Positions 1-8,901 of a stretch of 51,450 nt of DNA are shown here, piece by piece. The notes under the pieces were generated by a model that worked only from the letters and a program-made list of their open reading frames with translations, was not told the DNA's origin and made no database searches. The position numbers were made by a program, and so were the translations under genes. Within the stretch, counting starts at the first letter, position 1. Each line of letters begins with the position of its first letter. The stretch is from Gammaproteobacteria bacterium (lineage in GTDB: Bacteria > Pseudomonadota > Gammaproteobacteria > SZUA-229). Where the stretch lies: NCBI GenBank assembly GCA_022340645.1, contig JAJDNP010000073.1, forward strand, positions 1 through 51,450, read 5' to 3'.

Positions 1-558
1 CAGTGAAAATATTTTTTCGGAGCGTAATACTTCTTCAAAATTTTCTACATAACGTTTGGCAATATAACCATCGAAATCGGCTTTCAGTTTTGTGTATACA
101 AGGTCTTGTTTGGCGCTGTTCAGATTGGCTTGAGCGGTATGATATTGCGCGCGGATATTGTCATGCTCGACTCTTGAGATGGCGTCCTTTTCAACCAGCT
201 CCTTTGCACGATCATAATTTGCTTTGGCGGTTTTATAGCTGGCTTCGCGATCTTTCAGTGTTATCTCGAAATCAGTCGGATCCAGCTCCGCCAGTAACTG
301 GCCTTTTTTAACCTGGTCGCCTTCTTTGACGTATATCTTCTGTATCCTGCCGCTTACTCGAAATGAGATATCAGCCTTTTGTATGGCATCAACCTCGGCG
401 GGAAATGTACGTACATCACCATTTGAGCTGCCGCCGACCACGATAGTTTTAACCGGGCGTGATGTTGCAACATATGCTTCCTGTTGTTCTTCACAGGCGC
501 CGAGCAAAGCCGCTGATGCCAGAAGCAGTGTTGCGAATGCCAGTTTTCCTATATCCAT
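1..558 (-). CDS. RND efflux periplasmic adaptor (HlyD/MFP family), 3' part beyond window
   Basis: Translation of the complement from the ATG at 558 gives 186 open codons that run off the left edge. Residues 1-22 form a lipoprotein signal with lipobox LGAC, lipidated Cys22. Then come a biotinyl-lipoyl-like segment (DISFRVSGRIQKIYVKEGDQ, then KKGQLLAELDPTDF) and the start of an alpha-helical hairpin (DREASYKTAKANYDRAKELV), the order seen in membrane fusion proteins of tripartite RND pumps. Such proteins link an inner-membrane RND transporter to an outer-membrane channel. The transporter gene would be expected to the left, outside the window. The substrate cannot be inferred. The family call is secure; the gene is incomplete here. 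Confidence 0.9.
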   Translation of the reverse strand, partial: MDIGKLAFATLLLASAALLGACEEQQEAYVATSRPVKTIVVGGSSNGDVRTFPAEVDAIQKADISFRVSGRIQKIYVKEGDQVKKGQLLAELDPTDFEITLKDREASYKTAKANYDRAKELVEKDAISRVEHDNIRAQYHTAQANLNSAKQDLVYTKLKADFDGYIAKRYVENFEEVLRSEKIFSL

Positions 559-628
559 GCTATTACCCCGATTTAGCCCAGCTTGATCTGGATAGTACCT
601 ATATGAGATTTATTGTAACAATTTGTAG

Positions 629-1801
629 TCAGCTAGTGTTTGATTCTGCTTTGCGCAAAATCAGATAGCCAACAGCGCCTGCAGCGAATGAAGCAAGCAA
701 TACCGCAAGCTTGTCCGCCTGATGATAAAGTTCATCATCAGTGAAAGCAAGCGAGTCAACAAACAGGCTCATGGTAAAACCGATACCGGTCAATACAGAA
801 ACACCATAGAGTTGTAGCCATGAGCTTCTATCAGGAAGCTTTGTCAGCCCCAGCCTGATCATCAGCCAGCTAAAGCCGAATACACCGACCTGTTTTCCCA
901 GGAATAGCCCGGCCATGATGCCAAGCGGCACGCCGGTGGTCATCTGTTCGAGAGAGACATTTCGCAGATCCACACCAGCATTAACAAACGCAAACATGGG
1001 CAGGATAAAAAAGGCGACCCAGTAATGCAGGTCATGTTCCATCTCTTTTGACATCGAGTATTCGTTGCCGCTTTTATCTTTGCTGCTGAGCGGAATGGTA
1101 AAGGCAAGTGCAACTCCGGCCAGCGTAGCGTGAACGCCAGACTTCAAGACACTGACCCAGAGTACAACACCGACGATAATATAAGCCGCCTTCCTGGTTA
1201 CACCGAGACGGTTCATGATAATCAATATGGATAATGCTATTGCTGCGATGGTGATTGACAGCGTTGACAGCTCAACGGTATAGAACAGGGCGATAATGAC
1301 GATGGCGCCGAGGTCGTCAATGATCGCCAGCGCCATAAGAAATACCTTGAGTGATATTGGCACGCGCTTACCCAGCAGTGCCAGTATGCCGAGCGCGAAT
1401 GCAATATCCGTCGCTGTAGGAATCGCCCAGCCACGCATTGCCGTCTCGTTGCCTATATTTATGTAGATATAGAAACAGGCAGGTATGATCATGCCGCCAA
1501 CAGCGGCTATCCCGGGCAGGGCAACCTGGCTCGGTGTGGAGAGTTGGCCCTCAATGAATTCGCGTTTGACTTCGAGGCCAATCAATAAAAAGAATATTGC
1601 CATTAAACCATCATTGATCCATAGCAATAAAGGTTTGGCAATGTGTAAATCGGCGAAGCGGATCTCGACGGGTGTTCTCAGGAAGGCCGCATAGTAGTCG
1701 CTGAACATCGAGTTTTTTAATATCAGCGCAAGAACAGTGACTATAATCAGCAGAATGCCGGAAGAAGACTCTTTTTTAATAAACTCATCTATAAAGTTCA
1801 C
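629..1801 (-). CDS. nhaA: Na+/H+ antiporter NhaA
   Basis: The 390-residue inner-membrane protein is full length for NhaA (E. coli 388). It exchanges protons for cytosolic sodium in pH and salt homeostasis. The cation site is visible: TDIAFALG with Asp132 and ALAIIDDLGAI with Asp162-Asp163, matching E. coli Asp133, Asp163 and Asp164. Other family blocks are WINDGLMAIFFLLIGLEVKR and VLKSGVHATLAG. The start is GTG at 1801, with an AGGAAA ribosome-binding site about ten bases upstream; the N-terminus (NFIDEFIKKESSSGILLI) lines up with other NhaA proteins, so a later start is unlikely. It stands 71 bases from the adaptor gene start and 24 bases after the DUF2288 stop, and may be cotranscribed with the latter. 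Confidence 0.97.
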   Translation of the reverse strand: MNFIDEFIKKESSSGILLIIVTVLALILKNSMFSDYYAAFLRTPVEIRFADLHIAKPLLLWINDGLMAIFFLLIGLEVKREFIEGQLSTPSQVALPGIAAVGGMIIPACFYIYINIGNETAMRGWAIPTATDIAFALGILALLGKRVPISLKVFLMALAIIDDLGAIVIIALFYTVELSTLSITIAAIALSILIIMNRLGVTRKAAYIIVGVVLWVSVLKSGVHATLAGVALAFTIPLSSKDKSGNEYSMSKEMEHDLHYWVAFFILPMFAFVNAGVDLRNVSLEQMTTGVPLGIMAGLFLGKQVGVFGFSWLMIRLGLTKLPDRSSWLQLYGVSVLTGIGFTMSLFVDSLAFTDDELYHQADKLAVLLASFAAGAVGYLILRKAESNTS

Positions 1802-1825
1802 GGCTGAATTTCCTCGGCAGCCAGG

Positions 1826-2182
1826 CTAGTGAATGTTATTATCTGCTTTTTGCACGGCATCGGACTGATTCACCGGCTGAATTAATACCCAGGGTTTGAC
1901 GACGTTTGCCCAGAACCTGGTGTTTTCCTGGTGCCATTGTTTTGCCTGTAGATCTGACACCCTGGCGACTTCACCCGAAGTTAACCATTGACTGACTTCG
2001 TCCTTGTTGTCCAGCGAGAAAGCAAGTGCAACATCGAGTAAATTGACATTGCGGCTGACATAAATTAACCAGCCACCAGCAAAAAATCGCTGCAGTTCAA
2101 GCCAGTCAATCTGGGAGGTTTCATTGTTGATATTGGCGCGTAATACAGCAATATCGGTTTTTTGCGTATCATCAGTTGTCAT
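1826..2182 (-). CDS. DUF2288 family protein
   Basis: This is a small soluble protein of 118 residues from the chosen start. It matches the DUF2288 pattern: LRANINNETSQIDWLELQRF, then an aromatic/hydrophobic strand (AGGWLIYVSRNVNLLDVALA), a helix with KDEVSQWL, and the C-terminal block FWANVVKPWVLIQP. No function is established for the family and no catalytic residues stand out. An in-frame ATG at 2209 would add nine residues, but family members usually begin shortly before the LRA..LN.ET block, so I prefer the ATG at 2182; neither has a strong ribosome-binding site. It precedes nhaA by 24 bases on the same strand, which suggests cotranscription. Confidence 0.8.
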   Translation of the reverse strand: MTTDDTQKTDIAVLRANINNETSQIDWLELQRFFAGGWLIYVSRNVNLLDVALAFSLDNKDEVSQWLTSGEVARVSDLQAKQWHQENTRFWANVVKPWVLIQPVNQSDAVQKADNNIH

Positions 2183-2391
2183 TGATGCAATACCTGATGT
2201 CCATTGCACTTATATTTAGAAATAATATCGATCTACCAACCCGTGATAATCAACGCCTTACGTGAGGATCTCGGCTGCTATAAGCATATCATCCAGGTGT
2301 ACTTTTTTCTCCAGATTACTGCGGTCAAATAAAAACCGGCAGCCGATTTGGTCGTATGCCGGTTTCAAATGGATCTGGTAATTTCCCGGGG

Positions 2392-2994
2392 TTATTGCTT
2401 CATGTTGGCGATTGCGGCAGCCAGTTCGTCCTGACCCTGTTGTGCTTTAAACTGCTGCCATAATGCCCGGTCATTTTGCATGCTGGTTTTAAGTGCGGTC
2501 TCGGTAGCTGCGGTGGTTGCAGCAGGATCCATGCCAAGCAGGACGTACAATGCGCCATTTGGACTGGTGCGTGTTTTAAATATTTTAGTGCCGACAAGGG
2601 TCTCGTCCGTGATTTGTTTTGTGACCGAGGTGTTTACCTTGTCAACAGTTTCAGTGTCAGCAGCCCCTGTTGTTTCAGCGTACTGTTTCACCAAATTCTG
2701 TACATGCACCTTCATTTGCTGAGCCAGCTGCACCCGCGCATCTGTTGCCGCCATATTTTTCATAAAACTGTGACCTGCCGCTGATTTTTCAGCAATACCG
2801 ATAGCAGATACGCCGATACCTTCAACCGGTTCATCACAAATCCACCCAGGTGCAGGAGCTGATGGCGCGTCAGGAAAAACACATTCAGCTGCAGCTTCTT
2901 TGACTTCATCGGAACCACATGAAGATAACAATAAAACCGTGGCAGCTACGCCCGCAAGCGTATTGAGTATCTTGATTCCGGTATTAATTTTCAT
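2392..2994 (-). CDS. LPP20-like lipoprotein
   Basis: A 200-residue predicted lipoprotein with signal residues 1-25 and lipobox LSSC, lipidated Cys26. The mature part has a short acidic linker, then the pattern PGWICDEPVEGIGVSAIG followed by an Ala-rich helix (MAATDARVQLAQQMKVHVQN) and a beta region ending in LYVLLGMDP. This resembles the LPP20/FlgP-type lipoprotein domain, whose members are surface or outer-membrane lipoproteins; some assist flagella, but no flagellar genes are nearby, so I do not assign that role. The ATG at 2994 has a clear AGGAGA ribosome-binding site. It stands alone, about 140 bases from dsbA and 180 from the DUF2288 gene. Confidence 0.7.
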   Translation of the reverse strand: MKINTGIKILNTLAGVAATVLLLSSCGSDEVKEAAAECVFPDAPSAPAPGWICDEPVEGIGVSAIGIAEKSAAGHSFMKNMAATDARVQLAQQMKVHVQNLVKQYAETTGAADTETVDKVNTSVTKQITDETLVGTKIFKTRTSPNGALYVLLGMDPAATTAATETALKTSMQNDRALWQQFKAQQGQDELAAAIANMKQ

Positions 2995-3133
2995 TGCATA
3001 ATCTCCTGTTCAAAAGCGTATAAATTTAGGTGGTACTGGGCTCGTCGTATATAAGCAAGTTACATTACGAATTATAATTTTAAACAGCCCCGTTTTGCTC
3101 GCATTTGTTGTACCTGTTAGCCGAGCGCATTAG

Positions 3134-3748
3134 CTATTTTGACTCAATTTCTACCAGGTAGTTAATAATTTTTATTAAATTGTCATATGAACCGGCCATC
3201 GAGCCGCTGGTCAGGTATTTACCGTTTACAGCAACTGCCGGCACGCCTTCAATTTTGTATCCCTGCTGTTTCTTCTTGGCTTTTCGCACCATGCCATCAA
3301 CACTGAAAGAATTAAATTCATTAATAAACTGGTCTCTGTTGACGCCTTTTTTTTCCAGAAAATCAGCCATTGCTTGCATTGTATTCAGGTGCTGCTTGTA
3401 TTTATGGATCGCTTCGAATATTTTTTCATGGACATCCTCAATGACACCCATATTGCTCAATGCATAATATGCGCGCGCCTGTACTTCCCAGTCAGGGCGA
3501 AATATTGCGGGAACACGTACAAATTCCACGTTGGCCGCCTTGTCTTTATTCCATGCTTTTATGAATGGCTCGAAGTGATAACAGTGTGGACAGCCATACC
3601 AGAAAAACTCCAGTACTTCTATTTTATCGCCAGTACTGGTTGGCTGCTGCTCATGCAGCTTTTTATAATGCGTGCCTTCACTATAATCTGCGGCGTATAG
3701 AAAAGCTGAATTAACAAACAATAATAAAAATACCAGTAATTTTTTCAT
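3134..3748 (-). CDS. dsbA: Thiol:disulfide interchange protein DsbA
   Basis: A periplasmic oxidoreductase of 204 residues that introduces disulfides into exported proteins. From the ATG at 3748 there is a signal peptide (MKKLLVFLLLFVNSAFLYAA) and a thioredoxin fold with the active site WYGCPHC, Cys53 and Cys56; CPHC is the classic DsbA dipeptide. The cis-proline loop is GVPAVAVNGKY near the C-terminus. A start at 3817 is possible in frame but would place 23 odd residues before the signal peptide, and the ATG at 3748 has an AGAGAG ribosome-binding site. It is the last gene of the ccm run, 43 bases after ccmI. DsbA oxidises the apocytochrome CXXCH cysteines, so the placement makes sense. Confidence 0.95.
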   Translation of the reverse strand: MKKLLVFLLLFVNSAFLYAADYSEGTHYKKLHEQQPTSTGDKIEVLEFFWYGCPHCYHFEPFIKAWNKDKAANVEFVRVPAIFRPDWEVQARAYYALSNMGVIEDVHEKIFEAIHKYKQHLNTMQAMADFLEKKGVNRDQFINEFNSFSVDGMVRKAKKKQQGYKIEGVPAVAVNGKYLTSGSMAGSYDNLIKIINYLVEIESK

Positions 3749-3791
3749 ACTATATCTATCTCTCTTACAGAAGTTATTTATCGTTATTGTT

Positions 3792-5135
3792 TCAAGGAAT
3801 GACAGTATCGATAACAATATTTAACGTTGTTTGTCTTGATTTGTCTTCAACGGTTAGACTGCCTATATAGTCGCCGCTTTGCGCAATTGCTGTGCCTGTT
3901 TTAGTCAGTCTTGCTGATACTTCAAGTTTGTCAAAAGCACTGAGGTTCATGCCCTGTACCATTGCCATGCTGTCATCCAGAGTAACCGTTGCCGGGATGG
4001 CAGACAGGGTCATACGTTGCACAGCTAAGGGCATACGCGGCCCCTGTTTGGCTTTAGCATAAACAAAAACGGCGTCATTCGCATTAAATTTCTTACGCAC
4101 TTCCTCGCTTACATCAACATTAACGGTTAATGTGGTTGATGATGTTGCAGTGCTTGATGATGCGGCATTGACTTTAACTGGTTGAGATTCGGCCCTGGCC
4201 AGGGTTTTTACATCAATAAGTTCGTTCAGTTCAGGGACTTCCTCGCCTGCGGCGATTAAGTTCTCACGTGATTTGGCAACCATTGCTACCACTGTCTGTT
4301 TTACCGTTTGATCATCAACACCGGCTAACTTGGGTAGCAAAGCGGTTAGATGGTCTATCGCCTGACGGTAGTTTTTGTATTGATACTCAGCCACGCCAGC
4401 AAACCATAAGGCATTGACATTGTCTGGCTGAATTGCATAAGCTTTTAATGCCAGCTTTCTGGCTTCGGGGGTGAAAGATCGATTGTTGTTTAACGCCATC
4501 ACCTCAACGGCTTCCAGCATCAACTGCGCGTTATTGGGGTCTTTTTCCAGGGCCGCATCATATGCTTTTTTGGCCAGTTCATATCTGCCGAGGTACTTGT
4601 TTGAACGGGCCAGCATGGTCCATTCCTGCAGCGTTCCGCCGTTTTGTTCTATTCTCTGTTCAAGATGGCTTACCATTTCTTCAACCGAAGGCTGCTTCGA
4701 TGTTGACTGTGATTGCCTGTTCTGAGACTGGGCCTGCGAAGCTACAAAGTTTTCATCGCTGGCCGAGTGCATACCGAGTTCAAGATAAAGCAGCATTGCC
4801 AGCATGGGGACGAAAACAGATACCGTTATCGCGATAGCCGGGTGCCGTTTTCCCTGGCTGGAATAGTGTAAAGCAGCTGTCTCCTGATTTTCCTCCGGGA
4901 TATCGGTGAGCAGCTCTCTGTCAAGTTCTTCACGAGCAACCTTATAAAAAACCTGATCGATACGCCCTTCATTCAAATCAAGATCCAGTTCCTTAACTTT
5001 TTCATCATACAATTTCAGGTTGCTTTCTTTATATGCAATCGACGATGCACGGCGAACTTTTAATAATGGCAGTACCAGAATACCTATAGCCAATAGCAAC
5101 ATAACAACCATCAACACCCAGAACGTAATATTCAT
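3792..5135 (-). CDS. ccmI: Cytochrome c biogenesis protein CcmI
   Basis: A 447-residue inner-membrane protein that binds apocytochrome c C-termini and hands them to the CcmF/CcmH haem ligation complex. Two hydrophobic segments bracket a cytoplasmic loop: residues 1-26, and about 103-121 (AIAITVSVFVPMLAMLLYLE). The loop contains the family pattern NLKLYDEKVKELDLDLNEGR. TPR-like helical repeats occupy about 150-280, for example MLARSNKYLGRYELAKKAYD. The C-terminal beta domain (about 335-447, ending LNIVIDTVIP) is the usual CcmI periplasmic extension. It begins two bases after the ccmH stop, so the two are translationally linked. Confidence 0.93.
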   Translation of the reverse strand: MNITFWVLMVVMLLLAIGILVLPLLKVRRASSIAYKESNLKLYDEKVKELDLDLNEGRIDQVFYKVAREELDRELLTDIPEENQETAALHYSSQGKRHPAIAITVSVFVPMLAMLLYLELGMHSASDENFVASQAQSQNRQSQSTSKQPSVEEMVSHLEQRIEQNGGTLQEWTMLARSNKYLGRYELAKKAYDAALEKDPNNAQLMLEAVEVMALNNNRSFTPEARKLALKAYAIQPDNVNALWFAGVAEYQYKNYRQAIDHLTALLPKLAGVDDQTVKQTVVAMVAKSRENLIAAGEEVPELNELIDVKTLARAESQPVKVNAASSSTATSSTTLTVNVDVSEEVRKKFNANDAVFVYAKAKQGPRMPLAVQRMTLSAIPATVTLDDSMAMVQGMNLSAFDKLEVSARLTKTGTAIAQSGDYIGSLTVEDKSRQTTLNIVIDTVIP

Positions 5136-5137
5136 AA

Positions 5138-5614
5138 CTATTTCTTATCCTGCTCTGTGTGTAAATTTTTAATGCGTTCGATTTCTTCAGCACTCAAACT
5201 GGCCGGCTGTTCCGCTGATGCCTGCGCTTTCATGAGGCGAGCCACGAAAAACACGCCGAAGATAAATATGATGACCGGCGCAGTCCATAACAACCAGGTT
5301 AAGGGTTTAAATGGCGGGCGATACAAAACATAATCACCATAGCGTTGCACCATAAAATCAACAATTTCCTTTTCTGATTTTCCTTCTGACAGCATGGTAT
5401 AAATTTCAAGGCGCAGATCTTTCGCCAGGTCAGCGTTTGATTCGGCAATATTCTGGTTCTGGCAAACCAGGCAGCGGAGTTCTTCGCTGAGCTTGTGAAA
5501 CACTTTCTCTGTTTCTTCTGAGTCAAATTTAAAGGTTTCTATGGGTGCGGCTTCAGACTTTATGGTAAAAGTTAAAGCGCAGAGCAGGAGTAAAATTAAA
5601 ACTGGTTTATTCAT
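5138..5614 (-). CDS. ccmH: Cytochrome c-type biogenesis protein CcmH
   Basis: A 158-residue periplasm-facing thiol protein that reduces or holds the apocytochrome CXXCH disulfide before haem attachment. It has an N-terminal signal (1-22), the diagnostic motif LRCLVCQNQNIAESNA with redox Cys48 and Cys51, and one C-terminal membrane helix (about 104-127, TWLLWTAPVIIFIFGVFFVA). This is the short CcmH form; the CcmI function is encoded separately by the next gene. The start codon overlaps the ccmG stop by four bases, a typical sign of translational coupling. Confidence 0.96.
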   Translation of the reverse strand: MNKPVLILLLLCALTFTIKSEAAPIETFKFDSEETEKVFHKLSEELRCLVCQNQNIAESNADLAKDLRLEIYTMLSEGKSEKEIVDFMVQRYGDYVLYRPPFKPLTWLLWTAPVIIFIFGVFFVARLMKAQASAEQPASLSAEEIERIKNLHTEQDKK

Positions 5615-6162
5615 TGAATCGGAGACTTATCAAGTGAGTTCATTACTGATATTAAATTATCGTAGTTGTCTGGATCCGACAGTGGTCCTATAACCTTATG
5701 TCGTATTATGCCCTGGCGATCAACTAAAAAGGTTTCCGGGGCGCCATAAACACCCCAGTCGATAGCGACGCGGCCATTATGATCAAACGCGACACGCTCA
5801 TATGGATTGCCCAGTCGCGCCAGCCAGGCTTTTGCATCATCCGCCTCATCTTTATAGTTAAAACCGATTATGCGGACACCCTTACGGCCTAACTGTTTGA
5901 CGACTTCGTGCTCCTGCCTGCAGGCAAAACACCAGCTTGCCCAGACATTAACCAGTGTTATGTGGCCAATTAAATCCTGCCTCGAAAAACTTCCCTGTTT
6001 AAGCAGTAACGGCAGCTCAAACTCGGGCGCGGGTTTATCAATTAATGGTGAAGGCACCAGTCGCGGGTTTAACGTCAGGCCAATAGCCAGCAGCGCAACC
6101 AGTGTTACGAACACAATGAGCGGCATAAAGCGACGTATAGTAGACGGTTGTTTATTTTCCAT
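5611..6162 (-). CDS. ccmG: Thiol:disulfide interchange protein CcmG/DsbE
   Basis: A membrane-anchored periplasmic thioredoxin-like reductase of 183 residues that keeps CcmH and apocytochrome thiols reduced. The N-terminal anchor is about residues 12-31; the active site is NVWASWCFACRQEH with Cys78 and Cys81; downstream blocks include RIIGFNYKDEADDAKAWL and GVYGAPETFLVDRQGIIRHK, the CcmG cis-proline region. The Phe-Ala dipeptide between the cysteines is within the range seen in CcmG (often PTC or PSC). It lies 34 bases after ccmF and overlaps ccmH by four bases. Confidence 0.95.
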   Translation of the reverse strand: MENKQPSTIRRFMPLIVFVTLVALLAIGLTLNPRLVPSPLIDKPAPEFELPLLLKQGSFSRQDLIGHITLVNVWASWCFACRQEHEVVKQLGRKGVRIIGFNYKDEADDAKAWLARLGNPYERVAFDHNGRVAIDWGVYGAPETFLVDRQGIIRHKVIGPLSDPDNYDNLISVMNSLDKSPIQ

Positions 6163-6196
6163 AGGGATCTTTAAAAATCTGGAATTTAATTAGTTG

Positions 6197-8146
6197 TCAG
6201 GCTCTGGAAACAGATAGTTTTTCAGTTAATTTTTGCCTGACTGTTTGACGGTAACGGCGATCGCTTATGGCCAGCACGCCGCCGATAGCCATAAATATGC
6301 AACCGAGCCAGATCCAGCGGATCATGGGTTTGTAATATACCCGCATGCTCCAGGCGCCGTTATCGAGCTCTTCACCCAAAGCAGCGTACAAATCACGGAA
6401 CAGGGATTTATCGATTGATGCATCCGTCATCGGATTGCCTTTGCCGCTATATACCCTTTTTTGCGGGAACAGCTCACCTGTTTTTTCATTACCCGACCAG
6501 ATTTCAATGACTGCTTCATCGGCAAGGTAATTTTCACCCTTTACTTTCCTTGTGCCCTGAAAATGAAAATCATAATCGGCGATTTGATAACTGCTTCCCG
6601 GCGCCACGCGTAAATCTTTTTCTACGCTATAGCTCATGGTTATCGTTACACCGACAATAAAGATGGCAACACCTAAATGTGCGATGACCATGCCGGCATA
6701 AGATGGTGACAGGCGCAGCTTGTGTGAAAGGCGTGAAAACAGGTCCTTAAGCGTGGTTAATGCGATCCACAGCGCCGCGGCCAGGCCCAGGCCGGTACCC
6801 AGGTTTAGTTCGTCTTCTATTAAAAACGGCAGTAGTAAACCTGTAACCAGGGATACAATAAATATTGTTGTCATTACCCTGGATATTCTTGCCCAGTTAT
6901 CACCTTTCCAGCGTATGGCCGGCCCGATACCCAGCAGTAATGCCAGCGGGATTGCCACCAGAGAAAACATGGTATCAAAATACGGCCGGCCAACCGAGAT
7001 TTTTCCAATGCCGAAAGCATCAACCACCAGCGGATAAAGGGTGCCAACTAAAACCGCGGCTGCGGCGGTTAGCAAAATAATATTATTCAGTAACAGGGCC
7101 GATTCACGCGAGAACCACTGAAAACGGCCATAACTGACTACCTTGCCTGAACGCCATGCATACAATGCCAGCGAACCGCCGACAACCACGGCCAGGAACG
7201 CGAGAATGAACACGCCGCGTGCCGGATCGGTGGCAAACGCGTGCACAGAGACCAGTACGCCTGAACGTACAATAAAGGTTCCTAGCAGGCTCAGTGAAAA
7301 AGCCAGGATGGCTAATAACACGGTCCAGCTTTTGAATACGCCGCGTTTTTCCGTGCTGGCCAGCGAATGAATTAATGCCGTACCAACCAGCCAGGGCATA
7401 AATGAAGCATTCTCCACCGGGTCCCAGAACCACCAGCCGCCCCAGCCCAGTTCGTTATACGCCCACCAGCTGCCCAGGGCGATGCCTATGGTCAGAAAAC
7501 ACCAGGCAACCGTGGTCCAGGGCCGTGACCAGCGAGCCCATGTTGCATCCAGCTTGCCGCCAAGTAATGCCGCCACGGCAAATGCAAAGGCCACTGAAAA
7601 ACCGACGTAGCCCATATACAGCATAGGGGGATGTATCGCCAGGCCGGGGTCCTGTAACAGCGGGTTTAATTCATTACCATCAAGCGGCGCCGGAAAAATG
7701 CGTTCAAAAGGATTTGAGGTAAACAGCATAAACGCCAGGAAACCGGTGCTGATCATGGCCATTACAGCCAGTACTCGCGCCATCAAAATTTCAGGCAGGT
7801 GGCGACTGAAGGCCGCGACTGATACCGTCCAGATAGAAAGTATCAGGACCCACAATAATAAAGAGCCTTCATGCGAACCCCAAACACCGGAAATACGATA
7901 CATTAATGGCTGTACCAGGTTTGAATGCTCCGATACATATAAAACAGAAAAATCATGCACAATGAAGGCATGTGTCAGTGCCGCGTATGCTAAACCGATG
8001 AATAATAACTGGGCTAACGCGGCGGGACGCGCCACGGCAATCAAACTGGCCTCGTTTCTTGCTGCACCGATAAGCGGCACTACGCTTTGCACAATAGAAA
8101 TAGCAAAAGCAATGATTAAGGCAAAATGTCCAAGTTCAGGTATCAT
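6197..8146 (-). CDS. ccmF: Haem lyase CcmF
   Basis: A 649-residue polytopic inner-membrane protein that catalyses thioether attachment of haem to apocytochromes c. The tryptophan-rich WWD domain is clear (ELGWGGWWFWDPVENASFMP), preceded by GVWGSHEGSLLLWVLIL and followed by several membrane helices and a large C-terminal periplasmic part (YQIADYDFHFQGTRKVKGEN). Length matches the family (about 650). It is cotranscribed in the ccm run: 39 bases after ccmE and 34 before ccmG. Confidence 0.97.
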   Translation of the reverse strand: MIPELGHFALIIAFAISIVQSVVPLIGAARNEASLIAVARPAALAQLLFIGLAYAALTHAFIVHDFSVLYVSEHSNLVQPLMYRISGVWGSHEGSLLLWVLILSIWTVSVAAFSRHLPEILMARVLAVMAMISTGFLAFMLFTSNPFERIFPAPLDGNELNPLLQDPGLAIHPPMLYMGYVGFSVAFAFAVAALLGGKLDATWARWSRPWTTVAWCFLTIGIALGSWWAYNELGWGGWWFWDPVENASFMPWLVGTALIHSLASTEKRGVFKSWTVLLAILAFSLSLLGTFIVRSGVLVSVHAFATDPARGVFILAFLAVVVGGSLALYAWRSGKVVSYGRFQWFSRESALLLNNIILLTAAAAVLVGTLYPLVVDAFGIGKISVGRPYFDTMFSLVAIPLALLLGIGPAIRWKGDNWARISRVMTTIFIVSLVTGLLLPFLIEDELNLGTGLGLAAALWIALTTLKDLFSRLSHKLRLSPSYAGMVIAHLGVAIFIVGVTITMSYSVEKDLRVAPGSSYQIADYDFHFQGTRKVKGENYLADEAVIEIWSGNEKTGELFPQKRVYSGKGNPMTDASIDKSLFRDLYAALGEELDNGAWSMRVYYKPMIRWIWLGCIFMAIGGVLAISDRRYRQTVRQKLTEKLSVSRA

Positions 8147-8185
8147 GATTACTCTCTGCTATGTCTTACTGTATACGTTAGCCGG

Positions 8186-8641
8186 TTAGATTTTTCCAGA
8201 GGCCCTTTCTTTAGCTGTTTGCTCTGCAGCTTTCAGGGCGTCTGCGACTTCTGGCGGCATATAGTTTTCATCGTGTTTTGCCAGTACTTCATCGGCAACA
8301 AACATGCCGTTTGGCTGTAGCGAACCCATGGCAACGATGCCCTGACCTTCGCGGAACAGATCGGGCAGAATACCGGTGTATTGAACCGTCATGGTTTCTG
8401 CATTGTCAGTCAGGTCGAACTGTACTTTCAGGCTGCCAGCTTCACGCGATACACTGCCATTAACGACCAGTCCGCCAACGCGAAACGAATGTGATTGTGG
8501 TGCTTCGCCCGCTTTTATCTGGGTAGGTGTGTAAAAGTACAACAGGTTTTCCTGAAACGCTGTCAACCCTAACACAGTTGCAAGGCCTACTCCGAATACC
8601 ACTGCAATAATTAATACTTTTCTACGACTTCGTTTATTCAT
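8186..8641 (-). CDS. ccmE: Haem chaperone CcmE
   Basis: A 151-residue periplasmic haem chaperone anchored by one N-terminal helix (about 8-28). It receives haem from CcmC and passes it to CcmF. The covalent haem-binding motif is LAKHDENYMPPEV, with His123 and Tyr127 corresponding to E. coli His130 and Tyr134. The beta-barrel (OB-fold) core is seen in FRVGGLVVNGSVSR and MTVQYTGILPDLFREGQG. It sits between ccmD (37 bases) and ccmF (39 bases). Confidence 0.97.
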   Translation of the reverse strand: MNKRSRRKVLIIAVVFGVGLATVLGLTAFQENLLYFYTPTQIKAGEAPQSHSFRVGGLVVNGSVSREAGSLKVQFDLTDNAETMTVQYTGILPDLFREGQGIVAMGSLQPNGMFVADEVLAKHDENYMPPEVADALKAAEQTAKERASGKI

Positions 8642-8678
8642 GCCTGTTTCTTTACCACTTCATAAAAATTAACTGTTT

Positions 8679-8870
8679 CTAACTTTGGTGACGGCGTTTT
8701 GCCTGGCCTATATTTTCACGTCGAATCGTACGTTTAATATGGGAGATCACTTTTTTACGCTGCATCATGGGGGAAATAATGTTAGCAACAATAACCAGGA
8801 TAAACAGTCCGTAAGATGTCCACACATAAAATGCATAGCCACCCATATTAAAAAATTCTGACCAGTTCAT
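8679..8870 (-). CDS. ccmD: Haem exporter accessory protein CcmD
   Basis: A 63-residue single-helix membrane protein. The N-terminus FFNMGGYAFYVWTSYGLFIL is the CcmD signature, followed by a hydrophobic helix to about residue 33 and a strongly basic tail (RKKVISHIKRTIRRENIGQA). CcmD helps release holo-CcmE from the CcmABC complex. Its place between ccmC (31 bases) and ccmE (37 bases) confirms the call. Confidence 0.93.
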   Translation of the reverse strand: MNWSEFFNMGGYAFYVWTSYGLFILVIVANIISPMMQRKKVISHIKRTIRRENIGQAKRRHQS

Positions 8871-8901
8871 ACAGTACCTTTCTTTCTGTGCCTTTGTTAT
8901 T